This document shows, piece by piece, positions 1 through 10,976 of a stretch of 64,000 bases of DNA. The DNA is from Cristatella mucedo (taxonomy: Eukaryota > Bryozoa > Phylactolaemata > Cristatellidae). The first letter of the stretch is position 1. Every line of letters starts with the position of its first letter. The DNA lies in NCBI GenBank assembly GCA_009760855.2, contig WPIO01000211.1, positions 248,001-312,000 of the forward strand, in the 5' to 3' direction. The position numbers and the translations under genes are program-made. Below the pieces are notes generated by a model, which did not search any database, was not told the DNA's origin, and was given only the letters and a program-made list of their open reading frames with translations.

Positions 1-369
1 CATAGCCTGGAACTCACTCCCGACTTGGGTAACGACATCCCCTGACTTGACCACATTTAAAAAGAAATTAAAAAAGAACCTGTTTATGACAGCATTTAGT
101 GGGTCCTTTTGATTCGTATTTTATGTGCTTTGGCATGATGACACTGTTGCATGCTGCCACTAACCACATTTGCATGCTTACCCTGTGCATGTCACCTAAC
201 CATGTTATTCTTGTTGTGTATCGGGCATGCTACTACTTACCATTCAATCATGCTTTCTTTGCAGCAAATGTAAAGTGCCTAGAAATTGAGATATTGAAAT
301 TGAGAGAAATTGAGAAATAGAGATTGAGTTCTCTGAGGGTGCTTTATCAAGTACATTATTATTATTATT
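1..369 (+). mobile_element. LINE-A 3' end, cut by the window edge
   Basis: The first bases read through the last codons of a non-LTR reverse transcriptase (a PKAWNS-like block, then a TTFKKKLK-like block). The LINE-A 3' untranslated signature follows: GCTGCCACTAACCACATTTG, then a TAAAGTGCC-to-GGTGCTTTA hairpin, then ATT repeats. Many copies of this tail occur in the window, so the family assignment is firm; this copy is mildly decayed. Confidence 0.85.
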
Positions 370-638
370 AATGTGCCAGTAGCAGGTGCACGGAAACTTT
401 TAAAAGGCAGTGCTGCCTTTATATATCTAAGCAATAGCCTTGGCAGCTAATGATCACACTTGCAAAACGCAATATAGAATCAGCTTCTACACGATTTGAA
501 CTAACGACCTTGTCTGTGGATGCTAGCATGTACCTGTGGGCCTAGACAAATTTTGTTCTCCTCGGGTACAGCACAAGTGTATTTGCTGTAAAATACCGGT
601 CATCATTTGTTTATTTGCTAGTTTATTCTCCTTTGCAG

Positions 639-1273
639 GGGAAGACGACTCCACGGTTCGTGCTCAGGTCGCCGAGCGAATGAACGCCGCTCTGCGTTGC
701 GTGGTCGTGACACCGGCGCAAGTGCGGCACGTCCGGAACGTGGCGCCCAACAAGGACATGTTCTGCGCCACGTTTCCACTTCCCGCCGACGTCCTCCTCG
801 GCTGCCCTCCTCTGCAGGCTGGGCCGCCATTGGCAGTCAGTCGGGTCGTTGCGGCTGTGCCGTTACCTTCAAACGGTGCCTCCGCCGTCGATGCGTTGCG
901 GCCGGCCACGTCAGCAGCTGCATCCACCCATGATGCACCTGGCGCCGCTCGCAGCACCGAAGGCCCGGCTGCGGCTTCTCCTAAGGCTGGCGGTGGCAGC
1001 GCCGCTACTAGCGAGCCAGCGAGCGCCGCCGAGTCTGGAGCAGGCGGCGTGGCGGAGGCAGGAGATTGCGACTCGGAGCAGCAGAGCCCTGCTTCGCTCG
1101 ACGACGCCCATCGGGGCCTGCCTGACCGCTCGGGGGCGGCGGAGGTGTCTTGGACTGCGGCCGACTCGGAGTGCAGTCAGCAGAGCACGAACAGAGCAGC
1201 CGCTGTCGGCCTGCTCCCGGTTGTGGACAGAGCCGACGCTGTTGCCGGCGACCCACCCTTAAAGAAGGCCAAA
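639..1273 (+). CDS. Candidate internal exon, Ala/Ser-rich protein
   Basis: I do not recognise the product. The segment is GC-rich compared with its flanks and stays open between an acceptor (CTCCTTTGCAG ending at 638) and a donor (GTATGT at 1274). It starts with two bases of a split codon and ends in phase 0. The first part (GEDDSTVRAQVAERMNAAL, then VTPAQVRHVRNVAPNKDMF) looks ordered, with helix-like composition. The rest is Ala/Ser/Gly/Pro-rich, probably disordered, and ends in a basic PLKKAK stretch. It lies on the same strand as the RhoGEF exons and has the same composition, so it could be an upstream exon of that gene. No linking exon is proven over the next 11 kb, and it may belong to another gene. 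No domain can be named. An overlapping minus-strand ORF lacks matching splice sites and is treated as a shadow. Confidence 0.5.
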
Positions 1274-2035
1274 GTATGTGACTAGCTGTGTGAAAGGCTG
1301 CGTCCTCCCATGCTGCCCTCGCCTGATCACGAGCGACCACGGCGTTTCCACCCATTCTCATGCATTCGAGACGGTCGGTGCCGAATTCGGATCTGTTACG
1401 CCTGGCCAGTGTTGGCAGTCATCAGGCGCAGGTGCTGAGCGCGTGCTAGTAACGCTCGTTTTTTTCAGCGTCCGACTGCTGCTGCAGTTATGTCGGCTAA
1501 GTCTCAGGTCTGGTCTTCGTGAGTGGGCGTGAGTACGGAGGGTCTTTTTTGGCATCCAGGGCAACTTTAGCCTTACCAATCTTGGGTCTTTCCTAAGAGA
1601 TATTCTTTGAATGTTCTGTAATGCACGCAGACTGCGTGCTCCATGCAAGCCGTCTGCTGGCTGCAGTTTGAGCAAGCTCAACTTAGGGCCGCCCGTCGCA
1701 ATGGCACTGGCTGTGCCCTGGCTCTTCAGCTGCAGCTTGTGCTGCCAAGGCTTTGCACCGAGCCTTGCTTTTTGAGCGATAGCCGCGAAGGATCTTCGGC
1801 CTTTATGTAAACGAGCCTGTCAATTTACTTTCTAAGCTTTTCTCTCACCGTGTTCTTACCTGAGGCTTGTGCCAAGAAGAGAGAGAGAGAGAGAACATTG
1901 TCAGTTGGCACCACGTGACCATCACGTATCCACATCCATATCGATGTTGGGCAGTGGTGGTTAGCTGTGCGTGCATGCACATGCACATCCAGTCTGGCTG
2001 TGCCTGAAGGGGCATACAGTAAAGTAAATAAAGGT
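1274..2035. other. Intron-like stretch, nothing recognised
   Basis: It follows the donor at 1274 and contains a short GA run near 1880-1895. I see no conserved coding or repeat signature. Confidence 0.5.
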
Positions 2036-2170
2036 TAGCTGATTCAACACCCTCATATGTGTAGTGGCAGAATGAGCCTTAACGGCTATCACCATCGCTT
2101 GCAGTGGACAGTAAAGAATAGCCCCAGTGCGTGACTCGAACCCGACGACCCAGGTCGGGAGCATCCAGCC
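2036..2170 (-). mobile_element. SINE-A, tRNA-derived, decayed
   Basis: On the minus strand this reads a degenerate internal Pol III B box near 2140 (GACTCGAACCC on the plus strand). The SINE-A body follows: an inverted GGCTATCACCATCGCTTGCA-like block and a GCTGATTCAACA end. Confidence 0.7.
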
Positions 2171-2710
2171 TCGCTGCCTGCTGATCCTGCTGCTGCACAC
2201 TGCAGGCACATGCACATCCTGCCTGGCTGTGCTGCTGGCGCTAATGCACTGAGGCTGCTGCTGCTGAGGGTGGGGGGAGAGAGAGGGAGCTAGTGATGCT
2301 AATTAATACTGGGCTCTGTTGCCACCGTAGGAATGCCACTGCTGCCACTGGGGGGGGGGCTGGCTCGTTGGAGTGTGGGCTCAGAGCTGTAGCCATGCAG
2401 ACTTTGCTGTCGTTATGCTGTTTCTGACATTCGACAGGGCTTTGCCTTTAGACAGAGTGGCTTAAATAGTTCAAACGTTAAGCAGCTTAACATTCCAAAG
2501 CGTTGAAGCCAGCCAGCTGCAGGCCATGTACTGCTACTAAGCAGACCGAGCCGGAGGCCACTCACTCTCTCACTGATGGTCGCCGGTACTGCAACCTCCG
2601 GTCCGGGGATGTTCGATGGGCTGCGATACGGCGACCTTCGACGGCCGGTCCTTTGACGCTATGTATATGTGAAGCCGACAGCAACTACAGACACAGAGGA
2701 TACACGTTGA
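2171..2710. other. No gene seen
   Basis: It contains CTG/CAG-rich patches, a GA run near 2275 and a G homopolymer near 2350. No supported exon or repeat family was found. Confidence 0.4.
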
Positions 2711-2845
2711 AAGGTTAGCTGATTCAATAGCCTAATCTGTATCGAAGTAGCTGACAGCTATCGCCACCGCCTGCAGTCGGCGAATGAAGAATCTGCCACT
2801 GCAGGGCTCAAACCCACAACCTGTGTCGTGCGTGACAAGCAAGCG
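2711..2845 (-). mobile_element. SINE-A, decayed
   Basis: It shows the minus-strand SINE-A layout: GTTAGCTGATTCAATAGCCT, a CAGCTATCGCCACCGCCTGC block, and a B-box remnant (GGGCTCAAACCC on the plus strand). It ends close to a C homopolymer at about 2850-2863. Confidence 0.7.
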
Positions 2846-2863
2846 CCTTCCCCCCCCCCCCCC

Positions 2864-3190
2864 GGCTTCGACTGCCTGTGCCTGCTGAAACCGAGTTTTG
2901 GCATCTTTGATGCTTTACAGCAACCCAGTGGTACTGTCCTGCCCAAGGGCAGTCCAGCCTAGTGACCTAGGTGCCAGTGTAGAGCCTGCCTTCTTCCGGT
3001 TAACCCCACCCCCTACCTTCTAGCTTGCTCTCAGGTTTTTCTTTGCTCGGTCTCCCTGGTCTAAGCGTCATCACGTCCACTGTTTCTTTTCTTGTACAAG
3101 TGGCTGTCACACTGACAGTCGCTCTCTCCTCTCCCCCTGTCTAGCGAGGTCGGTGGTGTAGTGGCAAGCTCTGTACTTGCATGTGCATAT
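2864..3190. other. No gene seen
   Basis: This is pyrimidine-rich intron-like sequence after the poly-C run. No ORF or repeat signature can be supported. Confidence 0.4.
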
Positions 3191-3560
3191 GCACGTGCGT
3201 GCTCACACTGTGCATGCTGCCACTAATCATTGTTGCATGCTTGCCTTGTGCATTTCACTTCTAACCATGTTATGCTTGTTGTTGCCGAGCTGGGTTGGTC
3301 CAGCGGTTAAGGTGCTCGCCCCGACTAAGGTCTGGCTGAGGTCGTGGGCTCGAGCCCTGAGGCATATGTGAAGCGCCTGAATAGAGATTTAGTTCTCTTG
3401 GGGCGCTATACAAATGAATTATATTTATATTTATATATAATATTTTATATTTATTTAGCATGCTACCACTAACCATTCGATCGTGCATCCTTCTGCAGTA
3501 AATGCTAAGTGCGGAGAAAGAGATTGAGCTCTCTTAGGGCACTACAAATTTATTATTATC
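3191..3560 (+). mobile_element. LINE-A 3' tail split by a SINE-B
   Basis: The left part (3191-3285) has the LINE-A text TGCATGCTGCCACTAATCAT through CTAACCATGTTATGCTTG. The right part (3458-3560) resumes with CATGCTACCACTAACCATTC, the degenerate hairpin and a TTATTATTATC end. The two halves join cleanly when 3286-3457 is removed, so the SINE-B arrived after the LINE-A copy. Confidence 0.75.
3286..3457 (+). mobile_element. SINE-B, tRNA-derived, nested in LINE-A
   Basis: The 5' part is tRNA-like: GGTCCAGCGGTTAAGGTGCT, then a B-box-like GGGCTCGAGCCC. The 3' part is GAAGCGCC, a GAGATT..GTTCTC inner stem, then GGGGCGCTA, followed by a TATTTATATTTATAT tail. The same structure recurs at 54736 and, inverted, at 37926 and 61495. 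Confidence 0.8.
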
Positions 3561-4120
3561 ATCATCATTATCTTGCTGCTGCTCGGCTATCGTCTGCTTG
3601 GGGCATCGGCGCATTGCGGCTGCGAGGTTGCCACTCCCTCTCTCACAAGAGAAGTGTACATACCAAGCTGCCCCCCCCCCGTCTGCCACTGCAACTACGT
3701 CATACCAAGTTAGCGATGGCTATGCATCTTAATTTCATTCCTGTCGTTCCAGTTCCCATGATTCTCCCTCTTGGTTGTAGCAGTTGTGCTTTAACTTCTG
3801 GCAACGCTATGCTGTATTTCTAGCATCAGGATCTCCCTTTGGCATGTTTAGGGTATCTTGAGTCCTGCTGCTGCTGCTGCTCGCGATTAGGTCGTGCTTC
3901 CTGTCGTCTGTTTTGTCAGCCTTGGACAGGGAGCTTGTTGCAGTACCCCAATGGGATCCGACTTAGCAGCTAAGTAGACCCGCTAGCAACCAGGCCCAGC
4001 GAAGCTTTCAGCCAGGCATCAGTTGAGCTGGTTGATCTGGTGATCTGGTGATCCATAGCTGATCAGCTTTCAGGGCTGCCTGCTGGTGCTGGTGCTCGGT
4101 TGCTATTGTCACTCAGTGCT
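3561..4120. other. No gene seen
   Basis: It has a C homopolymer near 3670 and CTG repeats near 3870. Nothing can be assigned. Confidence 0.4.
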
Positions 4121-4258
4121 TATGCATGGTGACACGGTGCACCCTACCGCTAAGCATTTGACACAGGCTTCCTTAACAGCATATATAAGGTGCTTACAAA
4201 GAGATTAGGTTCTGGGAGTGGGCTATACAAATGCATGATTATTATTATTATTGTTGTT
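4121..4258 (+). mobile_element. Decayed LINE-A 3' tail
   Basis: Recognisable blocks are ACCCTACCGCTAAGCATTTG, AAGGTGCTTACAAAGAGATT, a GTGGGCTATACAAATGCATG remnant, and an (ATT)n end. Confidence 0.6.
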
Positions 4259-5740
4259 GTGGTGGTGACCTTGTCCCATGGAAAGGGTATAGATGATCAG
4301 GCAGTCGCCGAGCTTCAGAGTGACCTCTACAGGTGACCTCTGCTCCTTCCACTCCCCCACCTCTGCTGCTGCTGCTGCCCAAGTAGCCACACTGCTGACA
4401 GATGGCTAATGGCTCAGGAAAAATAATAAATAATAGTAATAATAAAGTAATAAAAAATAATAAAACCAATGACTCCGGAAGAATTTGGAGCCACCTCTGT
4501 CGGTGCAGCTGCTGCTGCTGTGTGTGATTGTGGACTCACTCGTAGCTGCCGAAGCAGACTGGCTGTCTCTGTCTGGCTGGGCAGCGGCCGATCAAGGGAT
4601 GGACGAAGCCTGCAGCGTGAAGGCTGCCGGTAGTGTGAAAGGAGCAGCCGAGTGCATCAGATAGGCGACGGCCCAGCCAGCTAGCTGCCGTGGCAGCAGC
4701 TAGCTGGCTCTTCATGATTGACCCAACGCTTTATGCTACATTGTGTGAGTGACTTATTGTTGGCGAATTAGGGCAGTCAAAGCGATGTTGGCCCCAGACG
4801 CCGAGTTAGTAGCAGCAGCAGCAGAGCGTTCCCCTGGGCACTTGCTTCACCGGCACCATCGCTGGCTAAGTAAGCATCGCTCGGAGTAATCATCTTCAAA
4901 GGCACGTCCCAGCCACCACCGCCGGTGGTAAGCAGCACAGAGACGGCAGGTGGGCGACGGCAGCCGACTAATGCCTTAGTCCGTTGCACGGCTGCACAGT
5001 TGCTGGTTGTGCCATCTTATCTTGCCGGCAGCGACCTGCGGCAACCGACAAGGCATTGTAATCGTTTTGCAAACTCGTCGATAGCCTTATCGTGCATGCT
5101 CTTGTTTAATATTGCATTCGTGACCGCTTCCCTCGCGAGTTGCTGAGCTCCTACCCAAGGTTTGTCGACTGGTGCTTTCCTTGACGAGCTGACCTCTAGG
5201 CATTGGGGCACGCTGTGCCCTGGCGCTATAGCGCAGGGCCGGCCACTGGTGAGCCATGTGTACTCGTGGGACTGCTTACATCCTGTGCTTAACTGCATGT
5301 TTGCTTTCGTCTCGTTGCAATTGGCTGACGAGACTCACTGCTCGTGCATATTCAGTAGGGCTCTCCCCCACCCCGGTAAATAGTGATTCCACTGATGACT
5401 CTGTAGCACGTGCAGGTAGAAAGCAACAACCAAGCGCTCACTGTCCACCGCTTGGCATTTGAGGATTATCCTAGATCGTATGCGTGCATTTTAGCTACGT
5501 CCAAGTTTTGTAGAGAAATATTTAATCTCAAAGGTCAATAACCCGACAGCGTTCATGTCTCTTTGATCGTCTTCTTAATGACACAAAGAAACAGGCATAC
5601 TGCCAAGTGATCTTGATGGCAACGAAACAGAGTTTCTCCAAATACTTCTTAGGGAAGATAGTATGGATTAGTGACTCCCATCACCCCTCACTTCTATTTC
5701 TGACGGACAGAAACCGTTTATTGCCCTGTAGTTTCCTCTC
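4259..5740. other. Intron-like stretch, no supported gene
   Basis: It contains short CTG/CAG-rich runs and an AATAATAAA-rich patch near 4425-4460. ORFs here are short, overlap on both strands and lack convincing splice sites. Confidence 0.4.
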
Positions 5741-5747
5741 CCTCTCT

Positions 5748-5789
<42 letters not shown>
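5741..5789. repeat. (CT)n microsatellite
   Basis: Nearly pure CT dinucleotides with a few CCT interruptions at the left edge. It makes open LSLS/RERE frames that are not genes. Confidence 0.95.
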
Positions 5790-5790
<1 letters not shown>

Positions 5791-5799
5791 CACTCCTGT

Positions 5800-5905
5800 A
5801 TCTATTATAATAAAATATGAATACATTTGATATAGAGCCCTCAGATAACTCATCTCTTTTCAAGGCTCTTTCCATTTGCTGCAAAGGAAACACGATCGAA
5901 TGGTG
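5800..5905 (-). mobile_element. LINE-A 3' tail, inverted
   Basis: The plus strand reads ACATTTGATATAGAGCCCTC, then AACTCATCTC, then CATTTGCTGCAAAGGAAAC and ACGATCGAATGG. This is the reverse of the LINE-A hairpin and upstream block. Confidence 0.75.
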
Positions 5906-6540
5906 AGTGGACCAAGCCGCAGTTGCATATTGTTATGTATCGACACACGCCTCAACCGCAAAGGATTCAAGCAAGCCGGTATAGAGCCCAGTTACCACTC
6001 GTGGACCTCAGATTATTGTCCAGCTTGAGGCGGTAACTAGCTGACAAATAATTTCCGAACCACCCTTTTCCAATGAGGGAGTCTATTTCATACCGATCTA
6101 TCCATTTCTCATTAGGCTTCACAATATGGTCATGGGTTTCATCGTCATAGCCTTCGTTGTATAACCGACCCTCGTTTTTTGTGTCCAGTGTCGTCCGTTG
6201 CTGCTGCTGCTGCTGGACCCTTCATTTCTTTTTCGTAATATACCTCGTTAATATGCCTATTGAAGTAATTGCTCGATTTTTGCCCACGGCCAAAAAGACC
6301 ACCGATTCGCTTGGCCTGTCACAGTAGTTCTTGTGAGGTGCACAAACCTGTTGCTGCCCCCTAAAAAAAATACTGCAAACATATCCTACTTATCAGCACC
6401 GGCTACACCCTTCTCGGCCCTGCTCTCTATCCGACTCACTTAATTCCCTTGTAGCCTGCACTGATGCCACTCTCACTCGCATTACCACTAACTCCCTGCT
6501 AACTTTGCTACGATAAGACCAGCCCAATATTCATGGGCTG
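5906..6540. other. No gene seen
   Basis: It contains a short CTG run near 6200. No feature can be supported. Confidence 0.4.
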
Positions 6541-6900
6541 TTGACAACCTCAAGTTGATCGACTTCAAGATTCGCCGATCTAGTATCACTACAAGGTCGT
6601 CTGGCCGTAATTCGGGCATGGTTTCCAAAGTGATTCGTCATTTGATGAGCACGTTGTCTTCACGGTCGAGACGGCAGGCTTTCAGCTGTGTAACTTTGCC
6701 TAATCAGGGTCTCCTTAGACAAGAGTGGGACAGCCAAATTAGTTCATTCGTTCGTGACGTATCATGTAAATTACCGCAATTCCCTTTATTCGCGATTGCT
6801 GCTCAGTGCCCTTAATAGTCTGCAGCTGGTATACAATTCAGCAGCTCCCCTAACCCATGGTCAAAGGCATAGCTGCCTGGTCACGTCGCTCCTGTCCCGG
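6541..6900 (+). mobile_element. Decayed LINE reverse transcriptase fragment
   Basis: Plus-strand translations contain a weak match to the block after the RT palm, then LQLVYNSAAPLTHG. The latter corresponds to [14 protein letters not shown] in the intact LINE-A copies. Frames are broken, so this is a relic. Confidence 0.5.
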
Positions 6901-6984
6901 CTTAGCTAGATCTCTTGCAAGCGTAGAATCTACTTAAAAGATCCCCTTTCTCATGTATAGGTCATTTCGCGTGATTTCATGCCA

Positions 6985-7285
6985 GCCTGCATGCTCGATA
7001 TGCACTCTTAGCCCTAGCTCTTGTACCCCTGCTTGCTCCACCACTTGCGATCGCCTGGCCATTCCTTGCACTTGCTACTGACTGTGGCACATCCTTTCCA
7101 GCCGTCCCGAGCTGTTGCATCCGTGCTACTCACACCTGCCGTTGCACTTTCTTTTTTGTTGCACGAGAAGAAGAATGTTGGCTTCTGCATGTTGCATACC
7201 GAAAGCCACTTGCGTTATGGGAAACTCTCCTGCGTACCCACCCACTTAGTCTAGGTGGCTTTATGGAATTAATGACGGAGGTGCA
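6985..7285 (+). mobile_element. LINE-B 3' end
   Basis: One frame gives LLTVAHPFQPSRAVASVLL and later HTESHLRYGKLSCVP. These parallel ATADYGTSFSAFL and RTESHLGCEWAIQNSPA at the C terminus of the LINE-B copy near 48400-48580. A GGCTTTATGGAATTAATGAC tail follows. Confidence 0.6.
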
Positions 7286-7682
7286 TTGCTTAAGGAAAAT
7301 AATTTTATGATACGGCCTTCAGTTCAAATATGTCAAAGGAAGTTTAGAAATTGCTGATTCCGGCTTGGGCGTGCTGCGTGCATTTACTTTGCATCGCTTA
7401 AGTCTCAGCTAAAGAAATATCCATTCCACTCAGCTCTTCTTCCTCTTTCTGGACCCGAGCGAACTTGTCTGTCTGTTTCTGTTGTGCTGTGCGAGCTTAC
7501 ACGCGAAAGATTCGGTGCACGCCACTCACCAGTGGCAGCCCGCGAGTGTCGTCTCGTGTGTGCTTTTTCATTCTTGTCTGATGATGATGATGCTTTTAGT
7601 CTTTTGAATGCCTTTTTAAGCACGATATATCCTACATGTATTTAGCCTATATTCATTCCTTCTCATGCAGTGAGCTCTGAAG
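7286..7682. other. No gene seen
   Basis: AT-rich at the left and mixed at the right, with a GATGATGATGATG run near 7578. No supported ORF. Confidence 0.4.
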
Positions 7683-7812
7683 TGCCTCGGCAGAGCTTTA
7701 TAGTTCTCTGCTTTGGCTGCTATGCAAACGACCGGCTGCTTAAATCATGCCTCGGCCGAGCTTTATAGTTCTCTGCTTTGGTTGCTATGCAAACAACCGG
7801 CTGCTTAAATCA
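7683..7812. repeat. 65-bp tandem duplication
   Basis: Two adjacent 65-bp units (7683-7747 and 7748-7812) both begin TGCCTCGGC and end GGCTGCTTAAATCA. By eye they differ at only a few positions. Confidence 0.9.
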
Positions 7813-7899
7813 CAAAAGCCTCGCCTTCCAACTGATGTCTTTCTAAATATGACTGACGTATCTCGAAGGACATTCGGTGTTCCCTTGGGTCAGTCCTCG

Positions 7900-8033
7900 G
7901 CCAGGGCTAAGTTGCTCTCACTTCCGAAAGCCGCTTAGGCTGTGAGTGCGCTATACAAAACTCTCCTGCGTAACACCCACATGGTCTTTATGACTTTGTG
8001 GAGTTACTGACGGAGATACATGACATGACATGA
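7900..8033 (+). mobile_element. LINE-B 3' terminus
   Basis: It contains AAGCCGCTTAGGCTGTGAGT, GCGCTATACAAAACTCTCCT, ACATGGTCTTTATGACTTTG and TGGAGTTACTGACGGAGATA, then a short run of ACATG units. This matches the LINE-B end at 48540-48650. Confidence 0.8.
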
Positions 8034-8145
8034 CTTCGCGACCCAGGTCATGGGTTTGAGTCCGGCAGCAGGCAGTCATTTGTAGCTCGCTGCAAGCATT
8101 CTTGATTGCCGTTTAGGCTCTTCTGCCTCTGCGTAAAACGATGCT
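8034..8145 (+). mobile_element. SINE-A, 5'-truncated or decayed
   Basis: A B-box remnant (GGGTTTGAGTCC) is followed by the body with GCAAGCATTCTTGATTGCCG and GGCTCTTCTGCCTCTGCG. It abuts the LINE-B terminus directly. Confidence 0.6.
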
Positions 8146-8472
8146 CTTTGATCGGCTGTCTTGCACGTTCGCTTCTTTTTTTTACCCAGTTGGTGCCAGA
8201 CTTCTCGTGTCATTAGAGTGCCAATCAACTTAGTCCGTATCGTTCTAGTCTCTACCGAATCAGCCGATGCACCTGCCCGAGCCTGATTTTCTTCCCTTCA
8301 CATCGAGCTCTACCCCACCTGGTTCATTTCTCACTTACTCACTGCCGCCATATTTTGCCTCTCCATCCTCCCCTTTCCAGTCTCCCTTGCTCTCTGATGC
8401 CTCGCTTGATCGCACCTTCCTCGCTCGATCGCTCGCTTCGTCTGCTCGTGCAGGCGTTCTCTCCGTCCGTGG

Positions 8473-8474
<2 letters not shown>
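8146..8474. other. No gene seen
   Basis: Pyrimidine-rich lead-in to the CT array. Nothing recognised. Confidence 0.4.
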
Positions 8475-8656
<182 letters not shown>

Positions 8657-8882
8657 TCGTCTGCTCTTTCTGTCTGTGTGCTCTCTCTGCCTGAGTGCAC
8701 GTGGAGCTGAGGTCGGCATCTCGGCTTTGTTTATTGTTTCGTTTTCTCCAGCATCGGTGACCCTTTTGTTTGCCACTTAAATAGGCTGCCGGACGTCGAC
8801 TGGAGATCAATGGCTGTGCAGACATTGTTCTCTGGCCTGCAGCTGCTGCTGTTGCAGCAGTCTGTCTGTTTATAGGGCGATT

Positions 8883-9094
8883 GCAGAAGTCGTCGCCAGC
8901 CTTCAGTGTGCTGCAGTGCCGGCCTGCCAAGCCAAGCCTGCTCTGCTGCCTAGGACAATGCTGCTGCCCAGCGGCACCGAGCAGCAGCAGTTCGCAGGCC
9001 TCGTAGAGGCAGCAGAGCAGCAGCCGCATCAGTAGCGGGAGGAGCAGCAACAGGAGCAGGAGCAGCTTCTGGAGCAGCAGCGGATGCAGAATGC
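8883..9094 (+). CDS. Doubtful Gln-rich exon broken by a TAG
   Basis: Function is unknown. One frame runs from an acceptor-like GCGATTGCAG, through VVASLQCAAVPACQ and a Gln-rich helix (TEQQQFAGLVEAAEQQPHQ), into TAG at 9033. The same frame then continues as REEQQQEQEQLLEQQRMQNA up to a strong donor (GTGAGT at 9095), phase 0. The sequence after the TAG would form a coiled coil. Either only the part after 9035 is a small exon (TAG would supply its acceptor AG, though pyrimidines upstream are poor), or this is a broken exon, or CAG repetition merely imitates coding. It lies on the strand of the RhoGEF gene and could belong to it. Evidence is weak. Confidence 0.25.
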
Positions 9095-9832
9095 AGTGAG
9101 TGTTATGTGCTTTGCATGCACCCGGGTTAGCCGATGTTGGTGCCACAATCACGTTCGACACGACCTTTGTGTGTGGCACAGCTCGCCTGACATCTCCTGC
9201 TGTCTCGTGCTGTCTGCTCTTAGCTTGCCGGGGGGGGGGGGCGTTGGAGGAGGAATGCTGGCTGCCTGTGGCTTCCACTGGTCGAAGAGTGTTTGCTGAG
9301 AGAACGGACGGAGTCTCTTAGTTGCAAGCTAATATGGAGTCATGCATTGAATTACAATGAGGCTTTTGATCATCGTAATTCAAGTGTGCACTTAAAAGCT
9401 TTGAAAGCTGTAGAGATTTATTTCTCTGTGGAACACAAAGAGTAAATAGTCTTTCTGGCACAGTCAATTTTTAGTGACTTGTCTGCCCATCGGTCAATGA
9501 TTGCTGCTGAGCCTTTGCATAATATGCTTATATGCATAGTCTTTAATTTTCAAAGTGAAATTGTTTCATGATTTTTTTTAAGCAGATTGCAGGTTGCCAG
9601 CCTGGTGCCAGTTCATCATACCCAGGACACTGTTTTCAGTTCCTACTTTCAGTTTCTCTTCTTCGGCCCTTTCCATGCATTGTCGGCGGGCTGCAAACGG
9701 AATCGCAGCCGCTACGTCTAGCTCATTGATGGTCGCTACTTAGTCGTCTACCCCCATGCCTCCCTCAATGCTCTTCTTCTCCTGTCCCTCCCCGAACTCT
9801 TGCAGTCACTCTAAATTGCTCTGCCTCTCCCT

Positions 9833-9836
<4 letters not shown>
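9095..9836. other. Intron-like, no gene seen
   Basis: It includes a G homopolymer at about 9230-9241 and otherwise ordinary AT-rich sequence. Nothing can be assigned. Confidence 0.4.
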
Positions 9837-9894
<58 letters not shown>

Positions 9895-9922
9895 CTCTCT
9901 CTTCTCTTATCTTTCTCTATCA

Positions 9923-9990
<68 letters not shown>

Positions 9991-10075
9991 CCTGCCCTCT
10001 CTCTCTCCCTCCCTGCCCTCTCTCTCTCTCTCTCCCTTCTCTTGTCTCTCTCTTTCTCTTCTGTCTATATCTCTC
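9837..10075. repeat. (CT)n microsatellite with interruptions
   Basis: Two long CT arrays are separated by a diverged pyrimidine stretch (about 9890-9925), followed by CCCTCCCTGCCCTCTCTC repeats. The coding frames across it are artefacts. Confidence 0.97.
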
Positions 10076-10084
10076 TTCAAGATA

Positions 10085-10250
10085 AAGGTCAGGTGATCCT
10101 ACAACAGCCTCATTTATGTAATGAAAAAGAGCCTTAAACTGCTATATAACCGTGCTTGCAACTGACATTAACAGATTGTCTGCTGCTGGACTCGAACCCA
10201 CGAACTGGATCGTGATGTGCAAACACCTTATCCCTGAGCACCTGAGCTAA
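10085..10250 (-). mobile_element. SINE-A, decayed
   Basis: Inverted SINE-A. The B-box complement is GGACTCGAACCCACGAAC near 10190; the A-box side is ATCCCTGAGCACCTGAGC; the 3' side is CTACAACAGCCTCATTTATG. Confidence 0.7.
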
Positions 10251-10867
10251 GACCCGATACTATCTCCCTCCCTGTCAGCCTGTCTGTCACCATTCAAATC
10301 TAGTGTGCTAGCAGCATTAGTGGGGAGGACTGAAACTGAAAGGTATTAATGGGCTTATCAGCAGCTGCCGAGACTGCTGCAACCCTCCTCTGCATCACGT
10401 GTCGCACTGCTGCTGCTTCCTCGCCGAGAGGCTTCACCTGGCTCGGCTCTGGGCGGTGGCCTCAGGTGGCCACTGGTTGGAGCCAATGCCAGAAAGTGGT
10501 CTGCCTTTGGCAGCAGCAACAGCTGCCTTGGCCGGACTTCATCTTTCAAATGGGACCAGCCAATTAGGGCAGTCCGAACAAAGGCTGCTATGCACGCCTG
10601 CATACCTGCTGACCTGCCGTCTGTCAAGTGCAACTGCTCATGCCTCGAGCAGTCCCGGTAGGCTCTCTCTTAGCCTCCAGTCTACACTGAGCTGTATCGG
10701 CAACCTCGAGATGGCTTTCTTTGATTTGTTGAAGCATCGGCTAGGGTTGGACAAGTCGTCTTGCCGCCTTACCTCGATCTGCCGAAACTAGAAATAGATT
10801 TGCTCTTCGTTCATGGGGATTGACCTTAAGGTGGTGGTTATGGGGGAGGGGTTGTAGTTGGTCATCG
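10251..10867. other. GC-rich patch, no confirmed exon
   Basis: 10360-10680 is GC-rich and open on both strands for up to 130 codons. No frame has coherent composition bounded by good splice sites. It may hide a small exon, but I cannot support one. Confidence 0.3.
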
Positions 10868-10976
10868 TGTCACTAACCAATCGACTTGCTTCCTTTCCAG
10901 CATATTTATAGGACTGGGAGAGAGGTTTAGTTCTCTTTGGGTGCTACTCAAATGTTTTATTATTAGCATTAATACT
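10868..10976 (+). mobile_element. LINE-A 3' tail, decayed
   Basis: TCACTAACCAATCGACTTGC, CTTTCCAGCATATTTATAGG and GTTTAGTTCTCTTTGGGTGC, then ATTATTAG. Confidence 0.7.
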
